The notes under the pieces are model-generated. The model was not told where the DNA came from. It searched no databases and saw only the letters and a program-made list of their open reading frames with translations. A DNA stretch of 64,000 nt from Branchiostoma belcheri (taxonomy: Eukaryota > Chordata > Leptocardii > Amphioxiformes > Branchiostomatidae), in assembly GCF_001625305.1 (NCBI RefSeq), contig NW_017804043.1, positions 1,188,361 to 1,252,360 on the forward strand. The letters run 5' to 3'. Below are positions 42,401 to 52,200 of the stretch, piece after piece. Both the position numbers and the translations under genes were made by a program. Within the stretch, counting starts at the first letter, position 1, and each line of letters begins with the position of its first letter.

Positions 42401-45347
42401 CCTGTGGTGAACACTGCTCTGTTCTCCTGCCCGCACTGTGACCGCCGGTTCCGGGCGAAAATTGGACTCTACAGTCACCTGAGGACACACCCTACTACAG
42501 AGGGATGACAAAGCGGTCCTCGTCAACCTGACGGACGAACGACACTCCGTCTGCCGGCGCCACACCCACCATTCTGTGTTGTGGCGGTTACATCATCTCA
42601 TCTCAGTTCTAACAGACCTTACTTATGAATAGTAGCAACCTTAATTGTCGTGTGGCGTAGCGGCAGAGTGCCCGACTCGGAAATAAGAGGCCCCGGATAC
42701 GAGTCCTGATATGCCACCGATCTTGTGCCCTTGGGAAAAAACACTTTGCACGACTTTCCTCACTTAACTCAAGTGAAAATGAGTTTTGCCCTGTCCTGTA
42801 TTTGTACTCTGTGATGGTGGCGGCATAAAATAAGTTGATATAACTTGAGTGTGCCGTCGCCATGTATGGTCATGAAATGCTGGAATATACAAAAAACTCT
42901 AAAATTGTCTAGAAATCGGATGTTGTTTACATGCATAACCAACAGACGAGACCTACTGCGTATCAGTGTGTATTTTCTAATTTACTGTATTATCTTACTA
43001 CTAGACTAAGAGCTTATTCATGTAGTACAATAAAATCTTGTCATTGATTATCATAAAGGAATAGCAAAATATTTTAATTTGTGGTTTATTTTGCCTCGGA
43101 GAGCGTTTTTCACTGATCACGTACACAAGCTCAGCTGCGGCGTGTCGTAGACTTAGTTTCCTGCATACTACCGGATAGCTTGCGGTTTTGAATATTGAAG
43201 AACTAAAAGAGATGAAAGGATCCGGAGTTATTTTCTTGTAAGTTTGTGATCCAAGGGTGTGGATAAGTATTAATGTTCTCTGAATCATTCCTGTTGTGTT
43301 TTCGCTATACAAAAGATTTAGGCAACAAGCTTAAGACAGTTAAATCGATACATGTTTGTGTGCGTATATACCTGTGCGTGTGCTGTCTGTGTCTGTCATT
43401 AGTAGTAAATAAATGTACTCAAGACAGTACCCCGAAAACAGTCGCCAAATAAATTCTGAACAAGGCAGTTAAGTCGATACCTGTGTTTGTACGTTTATAT
43501 TTCATCAGTCGAATACTTAAAACTTTAGATCCAACACAAGACGTTCTCTCACCTAGAGCTTTCGACCAGTCACTCTCACTGGTCTTCCTAAGTAGCCTCA
43601 CTGGGTCAGTCTACTGAGAAAGACCAGATGAGCTTTCGTGATAATACTTTTCGGACGTTTGAAATCTCCGGTTTCTTGTTCTGCTGTAGGTGTGCGCCCG
43701 GGACAGACTGCAGCACAGTAAGTACGAGAGTTACGGTACGCAGGAGTCCGCAGTGTTTAAGTCTGACACGGACGTGGGGCTAGTACTGGGGTATGTGGAC
43801 TCACCAACGCTCAGGTAAGGCGGCATTTTAAAACTTTTGTCGTTTACTTAACAATTCATTACCGCAACATTAACAACTTGAACGCTTCTAAAACTCAATT
43901 TTTCCTTGTATTTTGCAGTGCGTTCGTCATTAGGTGGGAATTAGCCATGTGCTTCCAACTTTTGTTCTTTATTACGTTGTGTTACATAATGTATTGTCAT
44001 CTGTATGCGTACAGCCACATGAGGACAAATGAAGATGGATGACATCTATATTTCCTTTATATTAACGTTAATGAAATTTACTTACCTTGGAAGTGTCATC
44101 ACTAACGATGGAGGATCGAGCAAAGATGTGGATGCCCGCATTGGAAAGGCTAGAACTGCATTTGCCCAACTGAAGCCAGTTTGGAGATCTAAAAGCTTCT
44201 CGCTGAAAACTAAGCTTAGACTGTTCGAGTCCAACGTAAAATCTGTTCTGCTGTACGGATGTGACACATGGGGATTGACAAAACACAACATGAGTAAGCT
44301 ACAGGTGTTTGTAAATGCAAGACTCCGGTACCTTCTTGGGATCTGGTGGCCCAGAAAGATTAAGAATCAGGAACTGTTGGAAATAACAGGCCAGGAACCC
44401 ATAGAAATTACGATTAGAAGAAGGAAGTGGCGTTGGATTGGTCACACACTACGAAAACCGCCAACGTCCATAACAAGAACAGCCCTAGACTGGAACCCAC
44501 AGGGGAAACGTCACAGAGGCAGACCCCGCCTCTCCTGGAGAAGAGGAGTGAAGAAAGACCTGGAGAGAGCGAACACAACCTGGCAAGAAACCAAGAAGAT
44601 AGCGACGAACCGGAGACGCTGGAGACTACTCACTGAGGCCCTATGCTCCCGAGTGGGCGAAGAGGACTAAGTCAAGTAAGTCAACGTTAATGAAATATAA
44701 TGAAATTTAACCCCTAGGGTAGGCGCTGTAGAACTGTGGTGCGTGGCGAAGAATCAGCCACAAAACCTGACCGTGGTCGGCAGGATGCCCATGTGGCCAA
44801 ATACCATTGTAAGTCTTACATTTAATTCATTAGGTTACAGTCAAGTCAATTCCTTGGAAGACATCCACTCGCTCGTTGATTTTCACCCGGTTTCGAAAAA
44901 AAAGAATCAAATTTTGTTCTCCTCAGGTGAAGGTCCACATGATAAAAAAACAGAATAAAATACCATAACAAGCCGCTAGGGAACCCAAAATCTGACCATT
45001 TTTCCAGACAAATAAGTCAATGACCTAGACCAGACGCCTGTCACCATGGTAACTAGTACTGTAACAGACACCCTGTGGTGTTGGGTTACATTATGTAGCA
45101 GGACAGAGCTTTTGGTCACTATATACTATGTGTTTTAGTGACAATTAACGTTTAACAGTACTTTGTTAGGCTACACTGTGTGACGGTATATTATGTATTT
45201 TTTCGGCAAATGATACATGTACCTTTCTAGCTCACAGCTGATTTCAGCTAAAATCTACCTGATGTTTCCCAACAGATCATGGCTCTGTTTAGCCCCTGCT
45301 GCTGTCCAGGAGCAGGTCCAACCTGCGCAGACTCCACAACTACGTGA
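36403..45347 (+). CDS. Small secreted MRH-domain (mannose-6-phosphate receptor homology) protein
   Basis: Exons 36403-36566, 37305-37401, 43690-43814, 44718-44808, 45276-45347; all phases agree, about 182 aa. Residues 1-25 are a signal peptide ([15 protein letters not shown]). The body has the MRH pattern: [46 protein letters not shown], then VELWCVAK and a C-terminal FSPCCCPG block like the terminal Cys-Pro segment of the family. MRH domains are secretory-pathway lectins binding mannose-6-phosphate or high-mannose glycans. There is no C-terminal TM, so this one looks secreted. Whether the sugar-binding Gln/Arg/Glu/Tyr set is complete cannot be settled by eye. Intron 2 (6.3 kb) contains a whole gene on the other strand. 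Confidence 0.8.
37442..37649. mobile_element. Fold-back MITE, family A
   Basis: TAGCCTCTACCAGGC at the left and GCCTGGTAGAGGCTA at the right, with AGAGTAGAAATTGGCCAAAT arms. It begins 40 bp after MRH exon 2. A lone right arm lies at about 36998-37068. Confidence 0.85.
37850..38095 (-). repeat. Dispersed repeat, also at the right edge of the window
   Basis: CACCCTGTATAGGTACGATT, GGGGGTATTTCTCGTG, GCAACGAATGCGGAAGTAAC and TATGCCACCGCAGAGCAAAA recur almost unchanged at 63890-64000. It has no long frame; function unknown. Confidence 0.7.
38176..42197 (-). CDS. Proline-rich membrane protein with C-terminal anchor, nested gene
   Basis: Exons in transcript order: 42197-41970, 40917-40713, 40126-39984, 39737-39556, 39160-38727, 38342-38176. 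All phases agree; about 452 aa. No family recognised. The first two exons share a related unit ([16 protein letters not shown] / [16 protein letters not shown] and LPSSH / VPSSH). Exon 4 has a [11 protein letters not shown] stretch. Exon 5 encodes a tandem repeat ([31 protein letters not shown]). The last exon gives a basic RHRLSRR, one TM helix ([23 protein letters not shown]) and only ten more residues. I infer a cytoplasmic proline-rich scaffold, tail-anchored or a truncated type II receptor; PxxP motifs suggest SH3 partners. The first exon starts right beside a LINE 3' end. Confidence 0.7.
38372..38625 (+). mobile_element. tRNA-derived SINE
   Basis: GGGGTCGTGTGGCGTAGCGG with GACTCGGAACCAAGAGG and TTCCGGATTCGAGTC, then TGTGCCCTTGGGAAAGGCAC and a terminal CACGTCTTGTGATTGCATGT. 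It follows the last proline-rich exon's acceptor by about 30 bp. Confidence 0.8.
38838..39160 (-). repeat. Coding tandem repeat in the proline-rich gene
   Basis: Units of 57-114 bp built from GACAGCCCACCGCCTGTCCC, CTCAACTCCGAGRCCTG and TCTCGGGCCAGCTCTTTCAG, about three times over. The unit lengths preserve frame, so copy number can change without breaking the protein. Confidence 0.85.
39270..39479. mobile_element. Fold-back MITE, family A
   Basis: TAGCCTCTATC at the left, GCCTGGTAGAGGCTA at the right, GGCGGCTGGAAAGAGTAGAA arms and a GGTTGGTCTGCTAGAGAG / CTCTCTATCGGACCAACTCC inner pair. Confidence 0.85.
39748..39870 (+). repeat. (GGAT)n / (GAAT)n microsatellite
   Basis: About 120 bp, GAATGAATAAATGAATG then GGATGGATGGATGG, followed directly by ACTTTATTGCTCGACAATCG, a retroposon end also present in the intron insert at 4761-5097. 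Confidence 0.95.
40838..41240 (-). repeat. Duplicated 5' part of proline-rich exon 2
   Basis: The exon 2 start with its acceptor (GTGACTAGACGGTACCTG with the TTCGGGGGGACGAG and CTCTGTTTGGGGAG blocks on the plus strand) recurs at about 41120-41230 as GTGTGACTAGACGGTATCTG and TCTCTGTTTGGGGAG. The acceptor AG is lost in the copy (CTGGAAA instead of CTGAAA), so it is probably not spliced. Confidence 0.75.
40942..41935. repeat. Inverted pair of a dispersed element
   Basis: TACCTCCATGAAAAATTGAG...GCGTGTCTGTCTGTGTGTC...TTTCCGCACATTTGCGG...CCTTTGAATGGATTGTAATG at the left matches the reverse complement of 41790-41935. Relatives of the right half (AGTTCTGCTGCAGTACCA) lie at 22960, 40500, 41740 and 44950. 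Confidence 0.65.
42220..42508 (+). mobile_element. LINE 3' end: RT C-terminus with C2H2 finger
   Basis: Open frame ending at 42508 reads [20 protein letters not shown], then Arg/Ala-rich sequence, then [20 protein letters not shown] and RTH. A C2H2-like finger at the extreme C-terminus is common in LINE polyproteins of aquatic invertebrates. Only the last ~90 codons remain, without a promoter or start. It lies head to head with the proline-rich gene's first exon. Confidence 0.75.
42640..42895 (+). mobile_element. tRNA-derived SINE
   Basis: GTCGTGTGGCGTAGCGGCAG, CCCGACTCGGAAATAAGAGG, TACGAGTCCTGATATGCCAC, then TTGTGCCCTTGGGAAAAAAC. Same family as 18315, 38372 and 60244. Confidence 0.8.
44064..44696 (+). 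mobile_element. 5'-truncated LINE with 14-bp target duplication
   Basis: The element occupies about 44078-44682. AACGTTAATGAAAT is present on both sides (44064-44077 and 44683-44696). The interior is an uninterrupted frame of ~200 codons: [68 protein letters not shown], the C-terminal region of a LINE reverse transcriptase. Open frame and intact flanks point to a recent insertion in MRH intron 3. Confidence 0.85.
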
Positions 45348-46259
45348 ACATGAGAGCTGCTCATTTTATCTCAAATTGTTCGTTCTATAACTTCTACAAT
45401 TTATCCCAAAGTTCTCTAAACTTACAAAGAAGAAACTAGTCTTCTGTTAACTACCCAAAACCCACTAATTTTGGAAAAGGTGGAACATAACGTCTTTCAG
45501 TATTTACAAAAAAGATCTGAAGTCAAACCCTTCAGCTGTAGTTTTAGACATAGTTTTACATGTATTTCGTCTTATTCAATACGTATGGAATAATATATTT
45601 CAATTGATGGTCGTCTATAATTAAAATTACACAATACATTGTTCCCTGTAACTGAGCATGTATATGTGTACTATTGTACGTTTGGGAATGCATATATGCA
45701 ACACCTGTGCTGCAGTGCAATATGAACCAGTCAGAATTGCCCTGAGGAAGTGTCGGTTGTGAATAAAACACTTGGTTGTGTAAAAAAGAGCTTCCTTAGC
45801 TCTAGTTTTGATCTAGCAGCCTGTGTACAGATGGCTTCTTGTACTGAAGCTCTAGTTAGTATGATCTAGCAGTCTGTGTACTGACAACTCTTTTAGAATC
45901 ATTTAAGTTCATCTGGGCCGACATCGTCTACCAGATACCTTTGACCTAGTGTTGACGTCACACTTCACAGAAGCCACATGACAAGCTTCACAGTCAGTGG
46001 ATGTTTGGTCACGTTGCCTTAGAATTTTGCCTGTTGCAGAAGACATCTTTTCCAACATAACATTTGGAAACTACAGACGGGATGTTAACCTTATATGCGC
46101 AAATAAGACCTTATATGAGACTTTCTGCCTAAGTGCTATGCACAACACTTTACGGGTTTCGCGCAGGTGCAGTACGTTCTGCTAATATGCTGCCTCTAGT
46201 TATGATCTAGCAGCCTGTACGGAAGCTCTAGTTATGATCTAGCAGCCTGTACGGAAGTC
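45348..46259. other. Gap between convergent MRH and CCDC148 genes
   Basis: Contains half of a family C MITE (45735-45800), a family G MITE (45985-46190) and tandem copies of the CCDC148 terminal exon end. No other exon was found. Confidence 0.6.
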
Positions 46260-46285
46260 CTAGTTATGATCTAGCAGCCTGTGCA
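45800..46285 (-). repeat. Tandem copies of the CCDC148 stop-codon region
   Basis: The plus-strand motif CTAGTTATGATCTAGCAGCC, which is the reverse of the last CCDC148 codons, is found at 46260 in the gene and again at about 46229 and 46197, with looser copies near 45801 and 45855. Only the last 20-35 bp of the exon are copied. Confidence 0.8.
45985..46190. mobile_element. MITE, family G
   Basis: Carries GGATGTTTGGTCACGTTGCC, AACTACAGACGGGATGTTAACC and TTTCGCGCAGGTGCAGTACG, in the order seen in the reference copy at 48898. The left terminus is degraded. Confidence 0.7.
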
Positions 46286-49200
46286 CAGATGACTCCTGGT
46301 CTTTCCTAGGCGGGCGGGGTGGGGCGATGTCCTTCAGAATGTGGCGTGCGTACTCGGACGTGTGAAGCCCCGCCTCTCTCAGTGCCTGCTCAACACGCAC
46401 TCTGTTGTCTGACGCAACCTGAAAAATACAGTTAAAGAAGTATGTGCATCTGTATCGGTATAGCCAGTATAACCGCCCTTTGGCATAACACACAAGCTTT
46501 GCAGGCACGTGGCGCGGCGGCAGCTGGCTCCGTTACACCAAACGACGTGTTACACCTAACCCTTGAACATCTAACTCTAAACATTGTTAAAAGCTATCTA
46601 TTGACAATGCCCCTACTGTACTTGGTGACAGTGAGTTCCACTCTGTGATAGTTCTAGGAAAGAATGAGTTTTTGAACACCTCAATCCTTGGTTAATAACT
46701 CTGGTACAAAGACTTTGAAAATGGCATACATAAGTATGCTAGGCCAAGACCTACCTGTTGGTCAGTGAATCCATGCAAGTGAAACAATGGTCTCTGGATG
46801 TTGATATCTTCTTCTGTGCCAATACCCATCCTGGCTTTGGATGCCTGGGGCAAAATCAATGCATCATTCTATTATTCAATATAATAACTTAAGCATTAGG
46901 AAATGGATGTAATTAAAATTCAAAAGGCCCTGTTGTACATATACATGTAGGTCACTGGAACAATTAAAAAGTCTAATCAATTGGTCTTTTCTGTATATAA
47001 CAAGAAATAAATTTGAAAGACCTTTAATATACATGTATATATATATAGAGAGAGATTTTAACTTAAAGTGAATTTAATGTGAAATTGTTGCTGATTCTGT
47101 ACAATGCATTTTGTGCATTTACACATCTTTATATCTGCCATTACTATTCACATAATGTACATGTATACATAATCATGTACATAGTATGAATAGACTAGAA
47201 TAACTAAGTGTCTGTAGCTGTATCTGTATAAGTATAGCCGGTATAACCGCCTTTTGGCATAACACACCTGCTTCGCAGGCACGTGGCGCGGCGGCAGCTG
47301 GCTACATTACACCGAACGACTTGTTACACCTAACCCTTGAACATCTAACTCTAGGCATTGTTTAAAGCTATCTAATGATAACGCCCCTACTGTACTTGGT
47401 AACAGCGAGTTCCACTCTGCGATAGTTCAAGTGTCAAAAAGAAACTAATTATGAGGAGTTATGACACTTACAGTTGTGTCTCCCATCATTCGTACTGGGT
47501 CTACCTCCACATGGGGCTCCACCTGTAGTACATGGAACAGGACAGATGTAAAAAAAACCTTTTGACCTGTGGTTGTTTGTTTGTTTGTTGGTTTGTTTGT
47601 TTATTTATTTATCCAGGAAATACAAATCGCCTGATGGCGTTTTTCAATGGTTCCTGGGGGAAAATCCCAAACAAAAATCTATTAACAAAATGAACTCAAG
47701 ATGAACAAAGGTATCAAATAAAGTTACGCAGATTACAAATTGATACAAAATCAAAATAACATACATGATACATGTGGTTGTTGTTGTAAATGATTATTAT
47801 CACTCTTACATTGGTGAAGTTTAGACATCCAGGTAGTAAGATACCCCCAAAACAGTTACTCAAGCAACTGGATATGATTTTGGAACAGTCAGACATTTCA
47901 GGTAGCATCCACTACCTTTCGTCCTAGAGACTTGCAGGAGAAAGGCAGGTTTATAAGCACGGACTATTGATTGATATGCAATTTTTTTGAAGTTTCTATT
48001 TTTACATATCAATTAATAGCAAATAATCAAAATAAAGCCATACTGAATATCTTAAGATCTACAGTATACTCTTACTCCATACCATTTGCCTGAGAGCTTC
48101 CAGTCTCCTCTCTTTCTCTCTCTCTTCTTCTTCCTGTCTTTCCTGGGCTTCTTTCCTCCGCTGATGCTTCTTTTCTATCTGTTCTTCTCTGTATTTCACC
48201 CTATATTGTTAAACAATGATCGATTGTTAACTTATGTAGTTAAAAATTGATCAAAATTAAACAAATTTTGTAATTTTTTTTATTTTGCTGGGTTACAGCT
48301 GCAAATGTTGAGTAAAAAGACTCTTTTTACACAACCAAGTGTTTTATTCACAGCCGGCGTTTTGGTTTATTCAGAGCTAAAGTCTGTCACCTTCCTCAGG
48401 GCAATTCTGACTGGTTCACATTGCACTGCAGCACAAGTGTTGCTCTGTACGTTTGGGAATGCATCTATTATATAATAGCAGCAACAAAAAAAAACACCTG
48501 TGCTGCAGTGCAATGTGAACCAGTCAGAATTGCCCTGAGGAAGGTGACAGACCTCGGCTCTGAATAAACCAAAACATTGGCTGTGAATAAAAGATTTGGT
48601 TGTGTAAAAAGAGTCTCTTTACTCAGTAACCTACCAACCTGATGAAACTATGAGTGAGTGAGTGAGTGAGTGAGTGAGTGAGAGTGGGTGGGTGAGTGGG
48701 TGGGTGGGTGAGTGAGTGAGTGAGTGAGTAAAGATTGAGTGAGTGAATGTGAGTGAGTGAGTGTGTGAGTGTGTGAGTGAGTGAGTGAGTGAGTGAGTGA
48801 GTGAGTGAGTGAGTGAGTGAGTGGGTAAAGATTGAGTATTTTCATTTATGGTCCCTGGCCAAGTTTTATGGAGTTAGAAAAGTGACAATATACGCAAACA
48901 GCATGTTGGCAGAACGTACTGCGCCTGCGCAGAACCCTGATTTTCACGGTTTCAGTTGGATGTTTGGTCAACGTTTCATCAGAATTTTGCCTGTTGCAGA
49001 CGATATTTCTTCCGACATGGCATTTGGAAACTACAGACGGAGTGTTGATCAAGTTATATGCGCAAATACAACCTTATATGGGACGTTCTGTCAAAGTGTT
49101 ATGCACAATGTATTGCGGATTTCGCGCAGGTGCAGTGCGTTCTGCCAACATGCTTACGCACACCACTCACCTCTCCTTGTCATGCTCTGCCTGTTCTGCC

Positions 49201-52200
49201 ATAAGCTTCTGCAGTTCCTCCATACGTCTCCTGTCAGCTTCTGCAGCAACAGCACGTGCCCTCTGCTTCTCTTCGTAGAACTCAACCAACTATAGCATGG
49301 ATTGAAACATTGTTTGTACAATGTATTGTCAAAGCTACCAAGCTAAGGTTTGCGAACAACCACCATGACTTGGGTCCACTCAAGGCCCAATACCTGCCCT
49401 CTGCTTCTCTTCGTAGAACTCAACTAGCTATAGAAAAGATGGGAACACTGCTTTTTTAGTACATTCACAAAGTACAGTCAAACCTGCCAAGGTGACCACC
49501 TCTTCAAGCTGGCCACCTGGCCATGGTGACCATTTTTTTTTCAGTCCCCAAAATTTCCCCTATTGACACAAGCATTAAGTAACCTGTGCAAGGTGACCAT
49601 CCGCCATGAGTTGGGTCCGCTCAAGGCCTAATACCTGCCTAAGCTGCTTCTTTTCATAGAACTCAACCAGCTACAGAATGGATGGAAACATTGTACTGTA
49701 GTACATTCACAAAGTACTGCAAAAGACACAAAAGCCATATACCGGGGACTATACATACTTCTAATACTAGTATGAACTGTACATCCCAGATCTAGACATA
49801 ACAAGAACCATTTGTTTTTCAACAACTGTAAAATATTTGATGTGGTTTTCAACTTTATTTTGCAGACAGGACGTTTTGTTTGATTTAGTTGATTGATTTT
49901 GATTTGTACACCAGCTCATTATGTACCTTTGTCATTTCTTCTTCTTATTATTATTATTACTTTGTTTTATTGTTTCCTTTTATGTGTGAGGAGAGGGCTG
50001 AGATAAGTTTTATAACTTTTTGCCTCATCCTCGAAAAATAAATGTGAATAAAATAAATAAATAAATAACAAGTACCATAATTCTGATTATACAGTCTGAT
50101 TATAGAGTCTGATGGAATGATGTAGAAAAGAGTTCTGAAGTCTTTTTGTTCTGGCTGGGAAGGGGATGGTGTTTTTGTTTCTGAGTAAAAATCCGGTAGC
50201 TGCTGATCTAGAGACAGGGACATTTGTGTGATGAATTTTATGGCACCATCCTTGCTTATAATGTAGAACAGTTATTGTTACAATCATTATGAATATTTAC
50301 CCTTTGGTGATCCTTTGCTCTCCTTAATTTTTCCTTCTTCTCTTCCATCTGTCTTCTCTCCTCCTCTTCCTCTCTCATTCGTGCCTTGATGGCAGCTTCT
50401 ATGGCCATCTGCTCTCTCTTGATCTCCTGCCAGTAGTGCAACTGTGGGGGGAGGGAGGGGGAAGTAAATTAGCTACTTTCAACATGATTTTAAAGGTAGC
50501 AGTAGACAATATTAACAGGGTCCTGTTTTAACCATTTATTGTGAATTTCTACCAACTCCTATAAAAGGAACACACCTAGAGCAGGATATATAGTTGTATG
50601 GGTAATTTTACCTGTTATTACCTGGTAATATCAATAGTACTATAGTACTTGCTTATAAACCTGCATTTCTGCACAAGTTCTCTAGTGTCACTGACGACAG
50701 GTAGTGGATGCTACCTCAAATGTCTGACCGTTTCCAAAATCATATCCAGTTGCTTGAGTAACTGTCTTTTTGGCAAATATTTATACCTGTTCTCTCAACA
50801 CAGCACAGTCCTCCTGTTCCTGATGTTTGATCCTGGCCTCCCTGGCCTGTTCATGAGCGGTGCACACGGCAGCGAACATGGCCCGCGCTTTTCCCATCCC
50901 CATTGAGAAGAGGAAGAAGAAGAAACAGAGCAAAAACAAAATGAATTACCTGTTCTCTCAGTACAGCACATATGTCATCCTGTTCCTGGTGTTTGATCCT
51001 GGCCTCCCTGGCCTGTTCGTGAGCGGTACACACAGCAGCAAATGTCGCCCACGCTTTTCCCACCCCACCAAGAAGAAGAAGAGGAAGAAACAGAGCAAAA
51101 ACAACGTAATTACCTGTTCTCTGAGTACAGCACAGATATCCTCCTGTTCCTGGTGTTTGATCCTGGCCTCCCTGGCCTGCTCGTGAGCTGTGCACACGGC
51201 AGCAAACGTGACCCGCGCTTTCCCCATCCCCACCAAGAAGAAGAAGAAACAGAGCAAAAACCATATGTTTTCCTTCTGTGAAGGTAAACATAATTACCTG
51301 CTCTCTCAGTACAGCACAGATATCCTCCTGTTCCTGGTGTTTGATCCTGGCTTCCCTGGCCTGTTCGTGAGCCGTACAGACGGCAGCAAACGTGGCCTGT
51401 GCTTTCCCCATCCCCACCAAGAAGAGGAAGAAGAAGAAGAAGAAACAGAGTAAAAACAAAATGAATTACCTGTTCTCTCAACACAGCACAGATATCCTCC
51501 TGTTCTTGGTGTTTGATCCTGGCCTCCCTGGCCTGTTCGTGAGCGGTGCACACGGCAGCGAACGCGGCTCGTGCCTTCCCCATCCACACCAAGAAGAAGA
51601 AGAGGAAGAAACAGAGCAAAAACAAAATGAATTACCTGTTCTCTCAACACAGCACATATGTCCTCCTGTTCCTGGTGTTTGATCCTGGCCTCCCTGGCCT
51701 GCTCATGAGCGGTACACACGGCAGCAAACGTGGCTCGCGCCTTCCCCATCAGTTCTGCGCGGTCTCGGGTCCAGCTGTGTCGTACCGAGCGTATCTGGTC
51801 GTGGTACAGCCTGTATGCAGAGTACCACGCCTCGTGGGAAACCTAAAACCACACACCAGAACATAGTGTCACACAGTCATGTGTAGTTATCATGAAAGTT
51901 CATCTGTGTTGGTAGTCATCATAGTAACATGCCAGCTGTGCCGAACCGAGCGCATCTGATCATGGTACAGCCTGTATGCAGAGTACCACGCCTCGTGGGA
52001 AACCTACAACCACACACAAGAACATAGTGTCATACATGTACATGGCATACATATATTTTAAGTAGCGTGCGTAGTCCAGTGTTTAGCGACCCTTCCTCTG
52101 GACTAAGAGGTTGGGAGTTCGAATCCCGACTGATGTCGCTCACCTGATGACATGCACGCTACTGGAAAGGGTCTCAGTCATTAGGATGGGACATTAAACC

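Noticed and set aside
42056-42508. Possible small C2H2 zinc-finger gene
   Set aside because: The finger is at the end of a LINE-type C-terminus ([11 protein letters not shown], then an Arg/Ala-rich stretch); no start or promoter, and its left part overlaps the antisense exon.
44029-44670. Possible 213-aa host gene
   Set aside because: Clear LINE reverse-transcriptase C-terminus bordered by a 14-bp target duplication.
50851-51749. Several long minus-strand frames over the CCDC148 array
   Set aside because: They read through introns and change frame between copies. Only the exon parts up to each donor are meaningful.
50787-51842. CRISPR-like regularly spaced repeat
   Set aside because: Units are open coding exons with splice donors of a recognisable gene, in a eukaryotic intron context.
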